Of a DNA stretch of 60,821 bases, positions 21,878-31,295 are shown piece after piece. This DNA is from Candidatus Saccharibacteria bacterium UBA6040. Lineage in GTDB: Bacteria; Patescibacteriota; Saccharimonadia; Saccharimonadales; Saccharimonadaceae. Location of the stretch: positions 1 to 60,821 of the forward strand of contig DIZA01000004.1 in the NCBI GenBank assembly GCA_002429245.1, read 5' to 3'. A model generated the notes under the pieces. It made no database searches and had not been told where the DNA came from. It saw nothing but the letters and a program-made list of their open reading frames with translations. Made by a program: the position numbers and the translations under genes. Position 1 is the stretch's first letter. Each line of letters starts with the position of its first letter.

Positions 21878-23530
21878 ATGGACGACATAAAAGCCAAACA
21901 ACAGATTGTCGAGAAGATAAAATCATCGACTAATATTCTTGTGACCGTCTCAAATAACCCTTCTGTCGACGCTTTGTCGGCCGCACTTGGACTGACGTTA
22001 CTCTTTGACAAGCTCGAAAAGCACCCAACGGCTGTCTTTAGTGGTGACGTTCCGCCGGCGATCTCGTTCCTTGAACCAGAGAAGACATTTGATACGACAA
22101 CCGATAGCCTTCGTGACTTTATTATTGCCCTCGATAAAGAAAAAGCCGACCATCTTCGCTACAAAGTAGAAGGGGACAGTGTCAGAATTTTCATTACGCC
22201 GTACAAAACGACGATTAGCAGTGATGATCTTGAGTTTAGCCAAGGCGATTTCAATGTTGAACTCGTCATTGCGCTTGGTGTTGACGTGCAAGAGCACCTT
22301 GATGGTGCCATTGAATCTCACGGCGAAGTGCTTCACGACGCAGCTATTATTACAGTCACCGCTGGCGACCAAGTCAGTAACCTTGGTGGCATCGATTGGC
22401 ACGACGAACAGGCAAGTAGCCTTAGTGAAATGGTCGCAGGGCTTGCTGAAGCGCTCAAGACCGATAAAACAAAATCATTACTTGATGCCGAGATTTCAAC
22501 CGCCTTCCTAACGGGTATCGTCGCCGAAACGGACCGATTCAGTAATACACACACTACTTCACGTGTCATGACCGTTGCGGCCCAATTGATGGGTGCCGGT
22601 GCGGATCAGCAATTGATTGCCTCGAAATTAAAAGAATCTCATGAAATTGGTAACTTGGATGTCACGAAAGACGAAGACGTTCAGGAAACACCAGCCGAAC
22701 CAGAACCCGAACATAAAGATTCGCTTTCAATTAGTCACAAAGAAGGTGAAACCCTTGAACAACTTGATAAGCGTGTCAAAGCGGCCGAACAAGCTGAAGC
22801 TGTTGAAGTCGCAAACGAATCACTGGGCGAACACACTGGCAATACTCATGCTGCCGGCGTCTACGCCGTTGATCACGATGACACACCTGTAGAACCAGTA
22901 GAAGTGCCTGCGCCTACTCCTGAAGTGGCCGCAGAGCCTGCGCCTGCGCCTGAAGCCGCGCCCGCTATCGGACTTTCATATGTATCTGAACCAACGGCCG
23001 AGCCAACACTCGGCGGAACACTTAATGCGACAACCGAACAAGCAGCCGAAGACGAACGCCGTGAAGAAGCGAATGATCAAAATAAGACTATTCTGACCCA
23101 CTCGTACATTGCGTCGCCATCTGCGGCTGAAACGCCAAGCTCTGCAACAGGGTCAAGCGTGGCAGCATCATATGTTCTTGGACACGACGAAGCTGTCAGT
23201 GGTGAAGAACCAGAGACTACGCCGGTTCCCGAACAGGCAGCTGAAGGTACGTTTGGCCACGAACTGGTGATCGAACCGCCAGTAACACCACCTGTACCAA
23301 CGCCAGCCGACCTTGGCCTTCCAATGCCACCACCACTGCCAGACTTCTCGGCACCACCTGCGGCTGGATCTGCCTATGCACTTGATTCAACTCCTGCGCC
23401 ACAACCAGAGATATTAGGTGACATTCTTGCTCCGGAACCTCCTGTGGCACCAGCGCCTGCACCGATAGCTCCACCAGTTGCTCCAGCGCCAAACGATCCT
23501 GGTCAATTCAAGATTCCTGGTCAGCAATAA
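21878..23530 (+). CDS. DHH-phosphoesterase-like protein with degenerate active site and Pro-rich tail
   Basis: Residues 1-260 follow the DHH/DHHA1 nanoRNase layout: an N-terminal segment (SNNPSVDALSAALGL) in place of HxNPDGDALGS, a glycine-strand region, QASSLSEMVAGL in place of the ASSxxE segment, and GIVAETDRFSNTHTTSRVM in place of DTGxFxxSNT. The diagnostic DHH triplet and most metal ligands are missing. Residues ~300-550 are a low-complexity Pro/Ala/Glu-rich tail with PAPAP-type repeats. A catalytically dead nucleic-acid or nucleotide-binding protein is the most likely reading. There is no membrane helix. The fold assignment is fair; function is unknown. Confidence 0.65.
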   Translation: MDDIKAKQQIVEKIKSSTNILVTVSNNPSVDALSAALGLTLLFDKLEKHPTAVFSGDVPPAISFLEPEKTFDTTTDSLRDFIIALDKEKADHLRYKVEGDSVRIFITPYKTTISSDDLEFSQGDFNVELVIALGVDVQEHLDGAIESHGEVLHDAAIITVTAGDQVSNLGGIDWHDEQASSLSEMVAGLAEALKTDKTKSLLDAEISTAFLTGIVAETDRFSNTHTTSRVMTVAAQLMGAGADQQLIASKLKESHEIGNLDVTKDEDVQETPAEPEPEHKDSLSISHKEGETLEQLDKRVKAAEQAEAVEVANESLGEHTGNTHAAGVYAVDHDDTPVEPVEVPAPTPEVAAEPAPAPEAAPAIGLSYVSEPTAEPTLGGTLNATTEQAAEDERREEANDQNKTILTHSYIASPSAAETPSSATGSSVAASYVLGHDEAVSGEEPETTPVPEQAAEGTFGHELVIEPPVTPPVPTPADLGLPMPPPLPDFSAPPAAGSAYALDSTPAPQPEILGDILAPEPPVAPAPAPIAPPVAPAPNDPGQFKIPGQQ

Positions 23531-23554
23531 TCTTCTCTTTGAAACCGAGTAGGG

Positions 23555-23560
23555 TATAAT
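23555..23560 (+). promoter_or_regulatory. -10 box of truB
   Basis: A perfect TATAAT 7 bases before the truB ATG; the message would be leaderless. No clear -35 box. Confidence 0.6.
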
Positions 23561-23567
23561 CGCTTCT

Positions 23568-24224
23568 ATGCAAGAAGACAGCGTTCTTTTAATCGACAAG
23601 CCATCTGGCATGACCAGCTTTGGCGTGGTTGCGCGTGTCCGTCGAAAACTGTCCCAGCAACTAGGGAAGAAGGCTAGAGTAGGACACACCGGTACCCTTG
23701 ATCCATTCGCGACCGGCCTGATGATTATCGTGACAGGTAAAGAGTGCCGTAACGCGGGGACGTACTCAAAACTCGATAAAGTATACGAAGCGACGATACG
23801 ACTTGGTCAGACGAGCTCTACGGGTGACCCAGAGGGCGAACTGACGGAAGTTTCTGATGTGGTTCCGATTTTGGATGAAGTAAAAGCAGTGTTGGGCCAA
23901 TTTGTTGGCGAAATTCAACAAACACCGCCGATCTATAGCGCCATCAAGATTAATGGTCAACGAGCCTATAAGCTTGCCCGAAAAGGCGAGACGGTTGAGA
24001 TGCCCGTGCGTACTGTCACAATTTTTGGTTTAGACCTTATCGACTATATCTATCCCGAAGTTAAGATTCGTGTACACGTCAGTAGTGGAACCTATATTCG
24101 TACGCTGGCTGAAGACCTTGGAAAAGTATTGGGAACGGGTGCGTATTGTACGCAGCTTCGCCGAACAAAAATCGCCGACTTTTCAATCGACGATTCTGTG
24201 CTGTTAGACCCAGATCAATATTAG
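23568..24224 (+). CDS. truB: tRNA pseudouridine-55 synthase
   Basis: TruB converts U55 in the T-loop of tRNAs to pseudouridine. The catalytic Asp is in GHTGTLDPFATGLM near residue 46, preceded by KPSGMTSFGV. The substrate-binding segment YSAIKINGQRAYKLAR and the C-terminal SSGTYIRTLAEDLG are typical. At 218 residues it is short because it lacks the C-terminal PUA domain. It converges with the large membrane-protein gene, with a 4-base overlap at the ends. Confidence 0.95.
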   Translation: MQEDSVLLIDKPSGMTSFGVVARVRRKLSQQLGKKARVGHTGTLDPFATGLMIIVTGKECRNAGTYSKLDKVYEATIRLGQTSSTGDPEGELTEVSDVVPILDEVKAVLGQFVGEIQQTPPIYSAIKINGQRAYKLARKGETVEMPVRTVTIFGLDLIDYIYPEVKIRVHVSSGTYIRTLAEDLGKVLGTGAYCTQLRRTKIADFSIDDSVLLDPDQY

Positions 24225-26851
24225 AGAAGCTTTTCGATATCTTCGAGGAATGGCTTGCTGTCGCCAAGTCGTTCTGACGCTTCGCGGGTTGGGTCCAGAA
24301 CGGTGGTGAGTTCTGCCTTGAGTCGTTTCTTTGCTTCTGGAGTAAGTTGCGATGCAAAGAACGGATCTGTCAACATGTCACGGATAGCCAAGCTGTAGTC
24401 TTTTCCGGCAGTCTGGAGCTTTCCAGCATCAAGTTTCTGTGCGTTTGCGGCGTTGACGATCATCTGGTTAGCTCCACCCTTACCTAGAGCCCCAGTGAAT
24501 GCGTTCTTGTTGTAGTCAAAACCTTGTTTCATCAAACCAATGACGCCGTTTGTAACTTCTGGCGGACGTGCGCTGTTTGCCTGGAGAGATTCACCAGCAA
24601 TAATCTGTAACTCTTCGCGATCCTCGGCAGAAAGCCCAGCAAACGAGAAGTCGATACTTCGCATAGCGGCGGCAAGCTGTTCGGTATCTGGACCACCGAG
24701 TGTACGCTTGAGGGCTGCAGCACGTATATCTTGCGTCAGACTAATGTTTACGCCGACAGGAACCGTACCTTCCGAAATCAAGCGGATTTGCTCGTTAGAT
24801 AGGTTGCGGTAGTCAATGATCTTACCAGCGTTAGCAATCGTTTCTTCACGAGCCTTAGACATAACGGCAAAGGCATTTGCGAGTGCTCGTTGTGCACCGT
24901 TTGGATCAATACCACCCGCAAGTTGTTGTAGCGCTTGGTTTGTATCGATTGCTTTCGCAAACTGTTGCTGCTGGATGCTTTGCGCAGCCACGGCGCGTTG
25001 CTTTTGAGCCGCAGTTTCAATAACTTGTTTCGCCATATTTGTTTGTAGTGATTGGAGGCGAGCGTTGCCACCAGTATTTGCGCCACCGGCACGGTACTCA
25101 GCAAGCATGGCATTAGATGTATCGGTCGCAGCTTCGACATTAACCTTACTGTTCTCAAGCGCAATAGTCCTGACGTTCAACTCAGTTCCGGTGACATTAG
25201 CGTGTTCAAGCGTGTGCGCCTTTAGACTGTTCTCAATGCGCTCTTTCTCAAGCTCGATGCCATGTGACTGTTGGTGCAAGTTGGCGTAACGAGAAGTCCG
25301 GTGGTAGCGGTTGTCTGCTTCATTCGTGTAGTTACCCGTACGTTCTTTCACGTTCTTATTATTGTTATCGAGTGCGCGTGCAATACGACGTGCGCCGTTG
25401 TACCATTTGAGGTTATTGTCGCGAAGTCCACGTTGGCGGTGCATTGCTGCACGATCGCCAGACCATGCCTTTGTACGGTCCAAAAGACCCTTCTTCGGAT
25501 CGTTGACGATGCCGGCGATACGACCAAGCAGGCCACCACTGAGTTTCAGGAGGAGGGGAGTAATCACAAGTGGCGCAACTTGAACGCCCATTCCGAAGAT
25601 CACGGTCGTGATAGATGTCGCATTTTGGATGATGATACCGCCGGCGAGCTGCGAACCACCAAAGACAAGTGAAAAGGCGGGGAAGAAGACCAGCATTGTC
25701 ATAAATAGCTCACGCCATTTCTTGAACCATTGCTCAGTGTTTGGCAGGAGGTAGGCGACGAATGCTAGCGGAGCGATGACGATGAGGATGATGATAATCG
25801 CTTGACGAGCTGCCAATATAAGCAGTACGACAAGAATTGTTACGATCAATCCAATGAGAAGCGGCACAAGTAAGTAGATTGCACCGGCAACAGTACCGCC
25901 GGCTGCGATAATGACGCCGATACTTGCCGCACCGCCCGATAGGACAAAGGCGGTGACGGCACTCCAACCCATTGTCGTTGAGTCAGCCCAGGTATCGTTA
26001 CTAATATTGAAGGTATTCTGACGGATCGTATTGAATACTTCTTGTAGTGAGTAGCCGAGGATATTCGATAGGTCGACTGCAATCGCACAAATAATGTATG
26101 ACACGTTTACCAGGACTGCCGCAATAATCAGACGCGGTAATAGCTTCTTGAGGCCATAGTTTGAAATACCGACGTTAGAGATTTGTGAATAGATGATAAT
26201 AAGGAAGACGATGATAAATGCCACGTTGGCGATACTGCGCATGACATTCCAAGCAATGTAAAGATCATTCGTCGTGTTCGTTGTGTTTGAAGGTTGAACG
26301 ACGAGGAATCCCTTAACGATATTAAAGATATTATCCATGCCATCTGCAAGGAAAGTAGTAATAGGGCAGATGATCCAGCCGATACCTTGAATAGTACAAG
26401 AACTATAACTGTCTTCGCTTCCTTGAGGGGTAACGGTGACAGTTTTCTTGTTTGTAGGGTTTGAGTATACCTTTGCCGCTGAGTAGTCATACGTTGCGTA
26501 TGACGCAGATGTTGCCTTTGGTGGATCTACGCCAGGCGAGAAGTAAATGACAAATGCTTTTTGCACCTTTGGCGTAGCGCCGTTAGTGTCAGCAGTGTAG
26601 ACATAGTAGTGTGTACCTTGAGGAAGTCCAAGACTATTTCCAGCAGGCGCAACAGGGGTGGCAAAATATTGGTGGCCGTCATAAAGAATACTGTCGCCCT
26701 TCCAGGTTACAGGTGACGGGTCGGCTGCGTGAGTAAGGGTGTGACTACCGAAGGTTGCCCACAACAAGGCCGCGATGAACACGGTCAAGACAAACGTTAA
26801 GATACTACGCACGGAGAACCCTCGGCGCGAAGTGGACCACACTCGTTCCAT
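24221..26851 (-). CDS. VirB6/TrbL-like polytopic membrane protein
   Basis: The 876-residue protein has an N-terminal membrane helix or signal segment (residues 16-40), an outer domain of about 125 residues with a Cys pair (SSCTIQGIGWIICPI), then a block of at least six hydrophobic helices between about residues 205 and 445 (for example IANVAFIIVFLIIIYSQI). A long charged, mostly helical soluble tail (450-876) rich in Asn, Gln and Ala follows. This is the layout of VirB6/TrbL channel proteins of type IV secretion. No other secretion genes are near, so its partners must be elsewhere or it has another role. The start is fixed by a close promoter. Confidence 0.55.
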   Translation of the reverse strand: MERVWSTSRRGFSVRSILTFVLTVFIAALLWATFGSHTLTHAADPSPVTWKGDSILYDGHQYFATPVAPAGNSLGLPQGTHYYVYTADTNGATPKVQKAFVIYFSPGVDPPKATSASYATYDYSAAKVYSNPTNKKTVTVTPQGSEDSYSSCTIQGIGWIICPITTFLADGMDNIFNIVKGFLVVQPSNTTNTTNDLYIAWNVMRSIANVAFIIVFLIIIYSQISNVGISNYGLKKLLPRLIIAAVLVNVSYIICAIAVDLSNILGYSLQEVFNTIRQNTFNISNDTWADSTTMGWSAVTAFVLSGGAASIGVIIAAGGTVAGAIYLLVPLLIGLIVTILVVLLILAARQAIIIILIVIAPLAFVAYLLPNTEQWFKKWRELFMTMLVFFPAFSLVFGGSQLAGGIIIQNATSITTVIFGMGVQVAPLVITPLLLKLSGGLLGRIAGIVNDPKKGLLDRTKAWSGDRAAMHRQRGLRDNNLKWYNGARRIARALDNNNKNVKERTGNYTNEADNRYHRTSRYANLHQQSHGIELEKERIENSLKAHTLEHANVTGTELNVRTIALENSKVNVEAATDTSNAMLAEYRAGGANTGGNARLQSLQTNMAKQVIETAAQKQRAVAAQSIQQQQFAKAIDTNQALQQLAGGIDPNGAQRALANAFAVMSKAREETIANAGKIIDYRNLSNEQIRLISEGTVPVGVNISLTQDIRAAALKRTLGGPDTEQLAAAMRSIDFSFAGLSAEDREELQIIAGESLQANSARPPEVTNGVIGLMKQGFDYNKNAFTGALGKGGANQMIVNAANAQKLDAGKLQTAGKDYSLAIRDMLTDPFFASQLTPEAKKRLKAELTTVLDPTREASERLGDSKPFLEDIEKLL

Positions 26852-26860
26852 ATCGGTGTA

Positions 26861-26889
26861 ATAATAGCATAGAACAGATCAAAAGTCAA
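26861..26889 (-). promoter_or_regulatory. Promoter of the VirB6-like gene
   Basis: On the minus strand TTGACT (26889-26884), a 17-base spacer ending in TGC, and TATTAT (26866-26861). The ATG at 26851 is 9 bases downstream, so little or no leader is expected. Confidence 0.7.
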
Positions 26890-26961
26890 TGCTCATGCTA
26901 ATTAAAACTTGTCTTAAGGCTCTTGTCATTTTGGTTCACACATGTCGTTTACGGCACCCCC

Positions 26962-26990
26962 TTGAAAGGGTGAGAGAATTCTGGTACAAT
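26962..26990 (+). promoter_or_regulatory. Promoter of rpsO
   Basis: TTGAAA (26962-26967), a 17-base spacer ending in TGG, and TACAAT (26985-26990). The rpsO ATG begins 9 bases later. It is one of the best-formed promoters here and gives an almost leaderless mRNA. Confidence 0.75.
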
Positions 26991-26999
26991 ACACACCTG

Positions 27000-27266
27000 A
27001 TGATTACAGCAGAAAACAAAGCAGCAGCGTTCGCGCTCACGCAGACACACAAAACAGACGTTGGTAGCCCACAAGCCCAAGCGTCTGTGCTGACGACTCG
27101 TATTAAAGAAGTGACACTTCACCTACAGACAAACAAGCACGACCACATGGGTCGCCGCGGGTTGATCCAAATGGTGGCACGTCGTAAAAAGCTTCTGAAA
27201 TACCTCGAAGCCAAAGACTTCGAAGCTTACAAAGCTACCGTCGCAAAACTTGGACTCCGTAAATAA
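27000..27266 (+). CDS. rpsO: Ribosomal protein S15
   Basis: S15 is a primary 16S rRNA-binding protein that nucleates the 30S platform. The 88-residue protein shows the family core: TDVGSPQAQASVLTTRI, LQTNKHDHMGRRGLIQMVARR (partly shown) and a C-terminal RKKLLKYLE. The ATG at 27000 gives the standard length and lies just after a good promoter; the longer frame upstream would run through that promoter. The stop codon lies inside the terminator stem. Confidence 0.96.
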   Translation: MITAENKAAAFALTQTHKTDVGSPQAQASVLTTRIKEVTLHLQTNKHDHMGRRGLIQMVARRKKLLKYLEAKDFEAYKATVAKLGLRK

Positions 27267-27283
27267 TACGGAGTTCTTTTTTT
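27254..27283 (+). terminator. Rho-independent terminator of rpsO
   Basis: An 8-bp stem (27254-27261 with 27267-27274) around a 5-base loop, followed by TCTTTTTTT. The stem includes the last codons and the stop of rpsO, and the T-run touches the end of the convergent Nudix gene. Confidence 0.88.
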
Positions 27284-27737
27284 AAGACCGTGGCCTCGTG
27301 TAGAAATAAACTGGACGATTGTTCTCGACGTAGTCTTTAATGTCTATCTCACCTAGGAAAGCAGGTAGTAGGACGTTTGCCTTCGGGTCAACAAATGCCG
27401 ATCGAGTTAACTCAAGTGCGCCGTGTGACGTTTTCTCGAAATCGATTATCTCGTAGTCTTCCGTATTCTCGATATGAAAAAAGAATTCGAGATGTTCAAG
27501 CTCTTCATCCATAAATTGCTGGATAAATAAAAGCCGACCAATGACAGGTGCGATTCCTGTTTCCTCGATCATTTCACGGTGAATTGCATCGTGCAGTGAC
27601 TCTTCGCTATCGACACCACCACCAAACGTTCCCCAGTAGTCACTTTCGCTTCCGTTTTCTTGTTTAAATTTCGTAACGAGCAACTCGTTGTTACGAAAAA
27701 TAATACCTCGCGCAGCCACACGTCGTGGTTTGTTCAT
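27282..27737 (-). CDS. Nudix hydrolase
   Basis: A complete Nudix box (G-x5-E-x7-REMIEETGI, about residues 40-62) identifies this 151-residue protein as a hydrolase of nucleoside diphosphates linked to another group. The substrate cannot be told. An N-terminal RRVAARGIIFRNNELLV and a C-terminal YVENNRPVYFYTRPRS frame the domain. A good GGAGG lies 7 bases before the ATG, so unlike its neighbours it has an ordinary leader. It is divergent from pnp. Confidence 0.9.
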   Translation of the reverse strand: MNKPRRVAARGIIFRNNELLVTKFKQENGSESDYWGTFGGGVDSEESLHDAIHREMIEETGIAPVIGRLLFIQQFMDEELEHLEFFFHIENTEDYEIIDFEKTSHGALELTRSAFVDPKANVLLPAFLGEIDIKDYVENNRPVYFYTRPRS

Positions 27738-27860
27738 AAAGAACCTCCATTGTTAATTAGTTGTGTTGTAAGTAAGCGCGATTGGTTCGGCCGTCCGAAC
27801 GTATGCGCGTAGAGGAACCGTGCAGGTTCATAGTATTACAAATAATAACACACATAACAG

Positions 27861-27869
27861 TGGTATAAT
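27861..27869 (+). promoter_or_regulatory. Extended -10 promoter of pnp
   Basis: TGG followed by a perfect TATAAT. It leads into a ~100-base leader before pnp. No correctly spaced -35 is seen. Confidence 0.65.
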
Positions 27870-27885
27870 AGGGGAGTAAATAAGC

Positions 27886-27918
27886 ATGAAGAGGTGCTGG
27901 ATGCAGATGTTTTTGTGA
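27886..27918 (+). other. Possible 10-codon leader ORF upstream of pnp
   Basis: ATG to TGA encoding MKRCWMQMFL begins about 10 bases after the predicted pnp transcription start. It contains one Trp and one Cys codon. It may be chance; pnp leaders are controlled by RNA processing in other bacteria. Confidence 0.2.
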
Positions 27919-27974
27919 AAAAACGTGTACACCCGTTACCTTCGTTCGTGCGTTAAAAAGAAGGAGCCTAAGAA

Positions 27975-30092
27975 ATGGCAACAATTAACCCTTATGGCAA
28001 GGATATTATTAAAGTAACAACCGAGTTCGAGGGTCGCCCTCTGACACTCGAAGTGAACCGTGTCGGGTTCCGCAGTACTGGCTCAGTGCTTGTGACCTAC
28101 GGCGACACTGTCGTTCTTGGAACAGCACAGGTCGGTACTCGTCCGATTGTCTTGGACTATTTCCCGCTCTCAATCGACTATGAAGAAAAAATGTATGCAG
28201 CTGGAAAAATCAGTGGCAGCCGCTTCATTAAACGTGAAGGCCGCCCGTCTGACGAAGCGATTCTGATTGGTCGTATCATTGACCGTCCAATTCGCCCACT
28301 ATTTCCAAAAGGCTACCGCCAAGAGGTCCAAGTGGTTGCAAGCGTCCTTTCTATGGACCCATCTTTCCGTCCTGATATGATCGGGATGATCGCTGCCAGC
28401 GCCGCACTGATGCTAACAGGAACACCATTTGATGGTCCTGTTTCTGGACTTCGCATCGGCCGAGTAAATGGTGAGTTCAAAGCTTTCTTGACTGCTGAAG
28501 AGCGCGAAGCGAGTGACCTTGACCTTGTCGTTGCGGGTATCGAAAGCGGCATCACCATGGTCGAAGCTGGGGCTGATCAGGTGCCGGAAGAAGTCGTTGC
28601 TGATGCACTTGTGTGGGCATTCGAACACTACCAACCTGCAATTAAACTCCAAAAAGAATTGGCCGCAAAAATCGCACCCGTTGCACAAGAGTACACGCTG
28701 ACACTTCCAAACGAAGATATCCAAGCAGTCGTGAATGAATGGGTTCATGGCAAATTAGGCGAAGCGATTCGTAAGCCATACGCTGAACGCAACGAACTGG
28801 TTAACCAGCTTCGATGGGCACTACATACTGACATGGTTGAGAAAATTGGTGAAGATGAATACAAAGCCCTCAAAGGTGAGTACGATGAAGCCTTTACCTC
28901 CGCTGTCCATAAAGATGTCCGCCGTGGCATTGTTGATGACAATCTTCGTCCGGACGGTCGTAAGTTCGACGAAATTCGCCAACTCTCAAGTGAGGTAGGG
29001 GTATTGCCTCGTACGCACGGATCATCTTTATTTACTCGTGGAATGACACAGGGTATGAACATCGTGACGCTGGCACCACTTAGCTACGCACAACTTGTTG
29101 ACACAATGGAAGTATCTGACGGCGAACGTCGTTATATGCACCACTACAATGCGCCCGGCTACACAGTCGGTGAAGTGCAACGTCTTGGTGGTCCTGGTCG
29201 CCGAGAAATTGGACACGGGTACCTCGCTGAACGTGCGGTCTTACCTGTGCTTCCTGCTGAAGAAGATTTCCCGTACGCTATCCGTAGCGTTACCGAAATC
29301 ATGAGCCAAAACGGTTCAACTTCAATGGCTGCAACTTGTAGCTCAATCTTGGCACTCATGGATGCTGGAGTGCCAATCAAGGCACCCGTTTCTGGTATCG
29401 CTATGGGACTCATGATGGACGGCGACACACCATACATCCTTTCTGACATTGCTGATGCTGAAGACTTTGCTGGTGACATGGACTTTAAGTCTGCTGGAAC
29501 TGCTGCGGGTATTACGGCACTCCAAATGGATATGAAGGTTCACGGATTGCCTGTTGAAATTCTTCGCGATGCACTTTTGACTGCGAAGATTGGCCGTGCG
29601 CACATTTTGAAGCACATGCTCACGACACTGGCCGAGCCGCGTAAAGAACTCAGTCCATTTGCACCACGTATCGAAAAGATAAAGATTGATCCAGGTAAGA
29701 TTGGTGCAGTTATTGGTAAGGGCGGAGAAGTGATCAACAAGATTACTGCTGAAACTGGTGCTGAAATCGACATCAAGGAAGACGGACTGATTACTGTTGC
29801 TGGTCCAGATGCCGCAAAGATTCAACAGGCTATTGAGTGGATTCGTTCGCTTACCGAAGAAGCCGAAGTGGGCAAGATCTACACTGGAACAGTTGTGAGT
29901 ATTAAAGACTTTGGTGCTTTTATCAACATCATGCCTGGTCAAGATGGCATGGCGCATATTTCTCAACTCTCGAACGAACGCGTCGAGAAGGTAGAGGATG
30001 TGCTGCATGAAGGACAAGTCGTCAAAGCGAAGCTCATTGGCATCGACGAACGTGGCCGAATGAGTCTCAGCCTCAAAGACATTGAACAGTAA
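27975..30092 (+). CDS. pnp: Polynucleotide phosphorylase
   Basis: PNPase degrades RNA 3'-5' using phosphate. The protein (705 residues) has two RNase PH-like domains (LVTYGDTVVLGTAQV in the first; FTRGMTQGMNIVTLAPLSYA and GSTSMAATCSSILALMDAGV in the second), a KH domain (IGAVIGKGGEVINKI, about 565-620) and an S1 domain (VGKIYTGTVVSIKDFGAFI, about 632-700). The length is normal. AAGGAG is 9 bases before the ATG. The leader of ~100 bases sits between a strong promoter and the gene. Only 6 bases separate it from the MFS gene. Confidence 0.97.
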   Translation: MATINPYGKDIIKVTTEFEGRPLTLEVNRVGFRSTGSVLVTYGDTVVLGTAQVGTRPIVLDYFPLSIDYEEKMYAAGKISGSRFIKREGRPSDEAILIGRIIDRPIRPLFPKGYRQEVQVVASVLSMDPSFRPDMIGMIAASAALMLTGTPFDGPVSGLRIGRVNGEFKAFLTAEEREASDLDLVVAGIESGITMVEAGADQVPEEVVADALVWAFEHYQPAIKLQKELAAKIAPVAQEYTLTLPNEDIQAVVNEWVHGKLGEAIRKPYAERNELVNQLRWALHTDMVEKIGEDEYKALKGEYDEAFTSAVHKDVRRGIVDDNLRPDGRKFDEIRQLSSEVGVLPRTHGSSLFTRGMTQGMNIVTLAPLSYAQLVDTMEVSDGERRYMHHYNAPGYTVGEVQRLGGPGRREIGHGYLAERAVLPVLPAEEDFPYAIRSVTEIMSQNGSTSMAATCSSILALMDAGVPIKAPVSGIAMGLMMDGDTPYILSDIADAEDFAGDMDFKSAGTAAGITALQMDMKVHGLPVEILRDALLTAKIGRAHILKHMLTTLAEPRKELSPFAPRIEKIKIDPGKIGAVIGKGGEVINKITAETGAEIDIKEDGLITVAGPDAAKIQQAIEWIRSLTEEAEVGKIYTGTVVSIKDFGAFINIMPGQDGMAHISQLSNERVEKVEDVLHEGQVVKAKLIGIDERGRMSLSLKDIEQ

Positions 30093-30098
30093 AACACT

Positions 30099-31295
30099 AT
30101 GAATAAGCGTTGGATTACCTCAAGGTTTACTCAGGTACCAGCGCTTATTGCTGTGCACTTCCTTGTCGGTTTCATCTTTTGGTACGGTGTTGAAAAATTA
30201 TTCCTTTCGAACATTCTTCATATTGGTCCAACAGGTGTTGCTGCCATCGTTATTCTTTATATGGTCATGACATTGGTGCTTGATGTTCCGGCGAGCGTGC
30301 TTGCTGACAGGTGGGGACGTAAAAGGATGCTTTTACTTGCAGTACTTCTTTTTATTGCATCAAACGTCGTGCTTGGTTCATCGCCTAATTTTGCGGTTTA
30401 CCTTGTAGGAACGGCGCTTTGGGCTCTTTTTACAGTCAGCTTTTACGGTACATTTGAAGCGATATTGTTTGATAGCCTTAAGGCACAGAAGCGAGAAGCG
30501 GCTTTTCAAAAAGTTGATGCTCTCTCACGTTTCTTTTTCATGATCGGAATAGGAATTGCTTCGATTGCGTCCGGGTATTTAGTAGATCATTTCGGGTTTC
30601 GAGGAGTATACTTTCTGACGATTATTCCGTTGCTGGGTGCTTTAATCGCACTTAGTTTCGTAAAAGAACCTGATGTCCATAGTGACGGCGAAGCAGAAGA
30701 CGTCCAAAAACGCGGCTATGTCGCGCATCTTTTGCACGCTTTCAAGTTGGTATGGCGTGAGCCAAAACTCCGTCTGGTCATGTTCGGTGTCATCATCCTC
30801 TTCTTTATCCAGACGCCACTATATGAGTTTAGTCAGTATATTTATATTGCGCTGTTTAAGTCACCGGTACTGGTTGGTCTATTCGGAGGGCTCATCGGAG
30901 GGTTTGTTCTTGCTGGTGGATTTCTACTGGCGTTGAAGATAAGAGTAAATCCTACAATCCTTTTATTTGTCGCGGGACTTTCGATTTTTATTCTTGCTAT
31001 ACTTTCGAGTAATTTCTCGCTGATCTTTTTGTCGGCAGCTCTCGCAGGCGGGGCAATGCTTGAAAATGCATTACAAACAGAACTTCAGCACGCGACGACC
31101 AGCCGAACACGTGCTGCGGTGACGTCTGCGTCGTATTTTCCCGGTAACGTATTAATCGTTCCGTTCGTATATATATTTGGTGCAGTCGCGCAGGGACACT
31201 CTATTTGGTTAGCGTACTCAATTGATGGCGTGGTCATACTTGTCCTGACAATAGGGTACGTCATTATCTCAAAGGAGAAGTCGAAACTAACCTAG
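30099..31295 (+). CDS. Major facilitator superfamily transporter
   Basis: The 398-residue protein has about 12 hydrophobic helices in two halves separated by a charged loop (KEPDVHSDGEAEDVQKRG, near 190-208). The family motif between helices 2 and 3 is LADRWGRKRML, close to the standard motif A. This fits an exporter-type MFS protein, but the substrate cannot be told. It follows pnp by 6 bases and may be co-transcribed. Confidence 0.85.
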   Translation: MNKRWITSRFTQVPALIAVHFLVGFIFWYGVEKLFLSNILHIGPTGVAAIVILYMVMTLVLDVPASVLADRWGRKRMLLLAVLLFIASNVVLGSSPNFAVYLVGTALWALFTVSFYGTFEAILFDSLKAQKREAAFQKVDALSRFFFMIGIGIASIASGYLVDHFGFRGVYFLTIIPLLGALIALSFVKEPDVHSDGEAEDVQKRGYVAHLLHAFKLVWREPKLRLVMFGVIILFFIQTPLYEFSQYIYIALFKSPVLVGLFGGLIGGFVLAGGFLLALKIRVNPTILLFVAGLSIFILAILSSNFSLIFLSAALAGGAMLENALQTELQHATTSRTRAAVTSASYFPGNVLIVPFVYIFGAVAQGHSIWLAYSIDGVVILVLTIGYVIISKEKSKLT

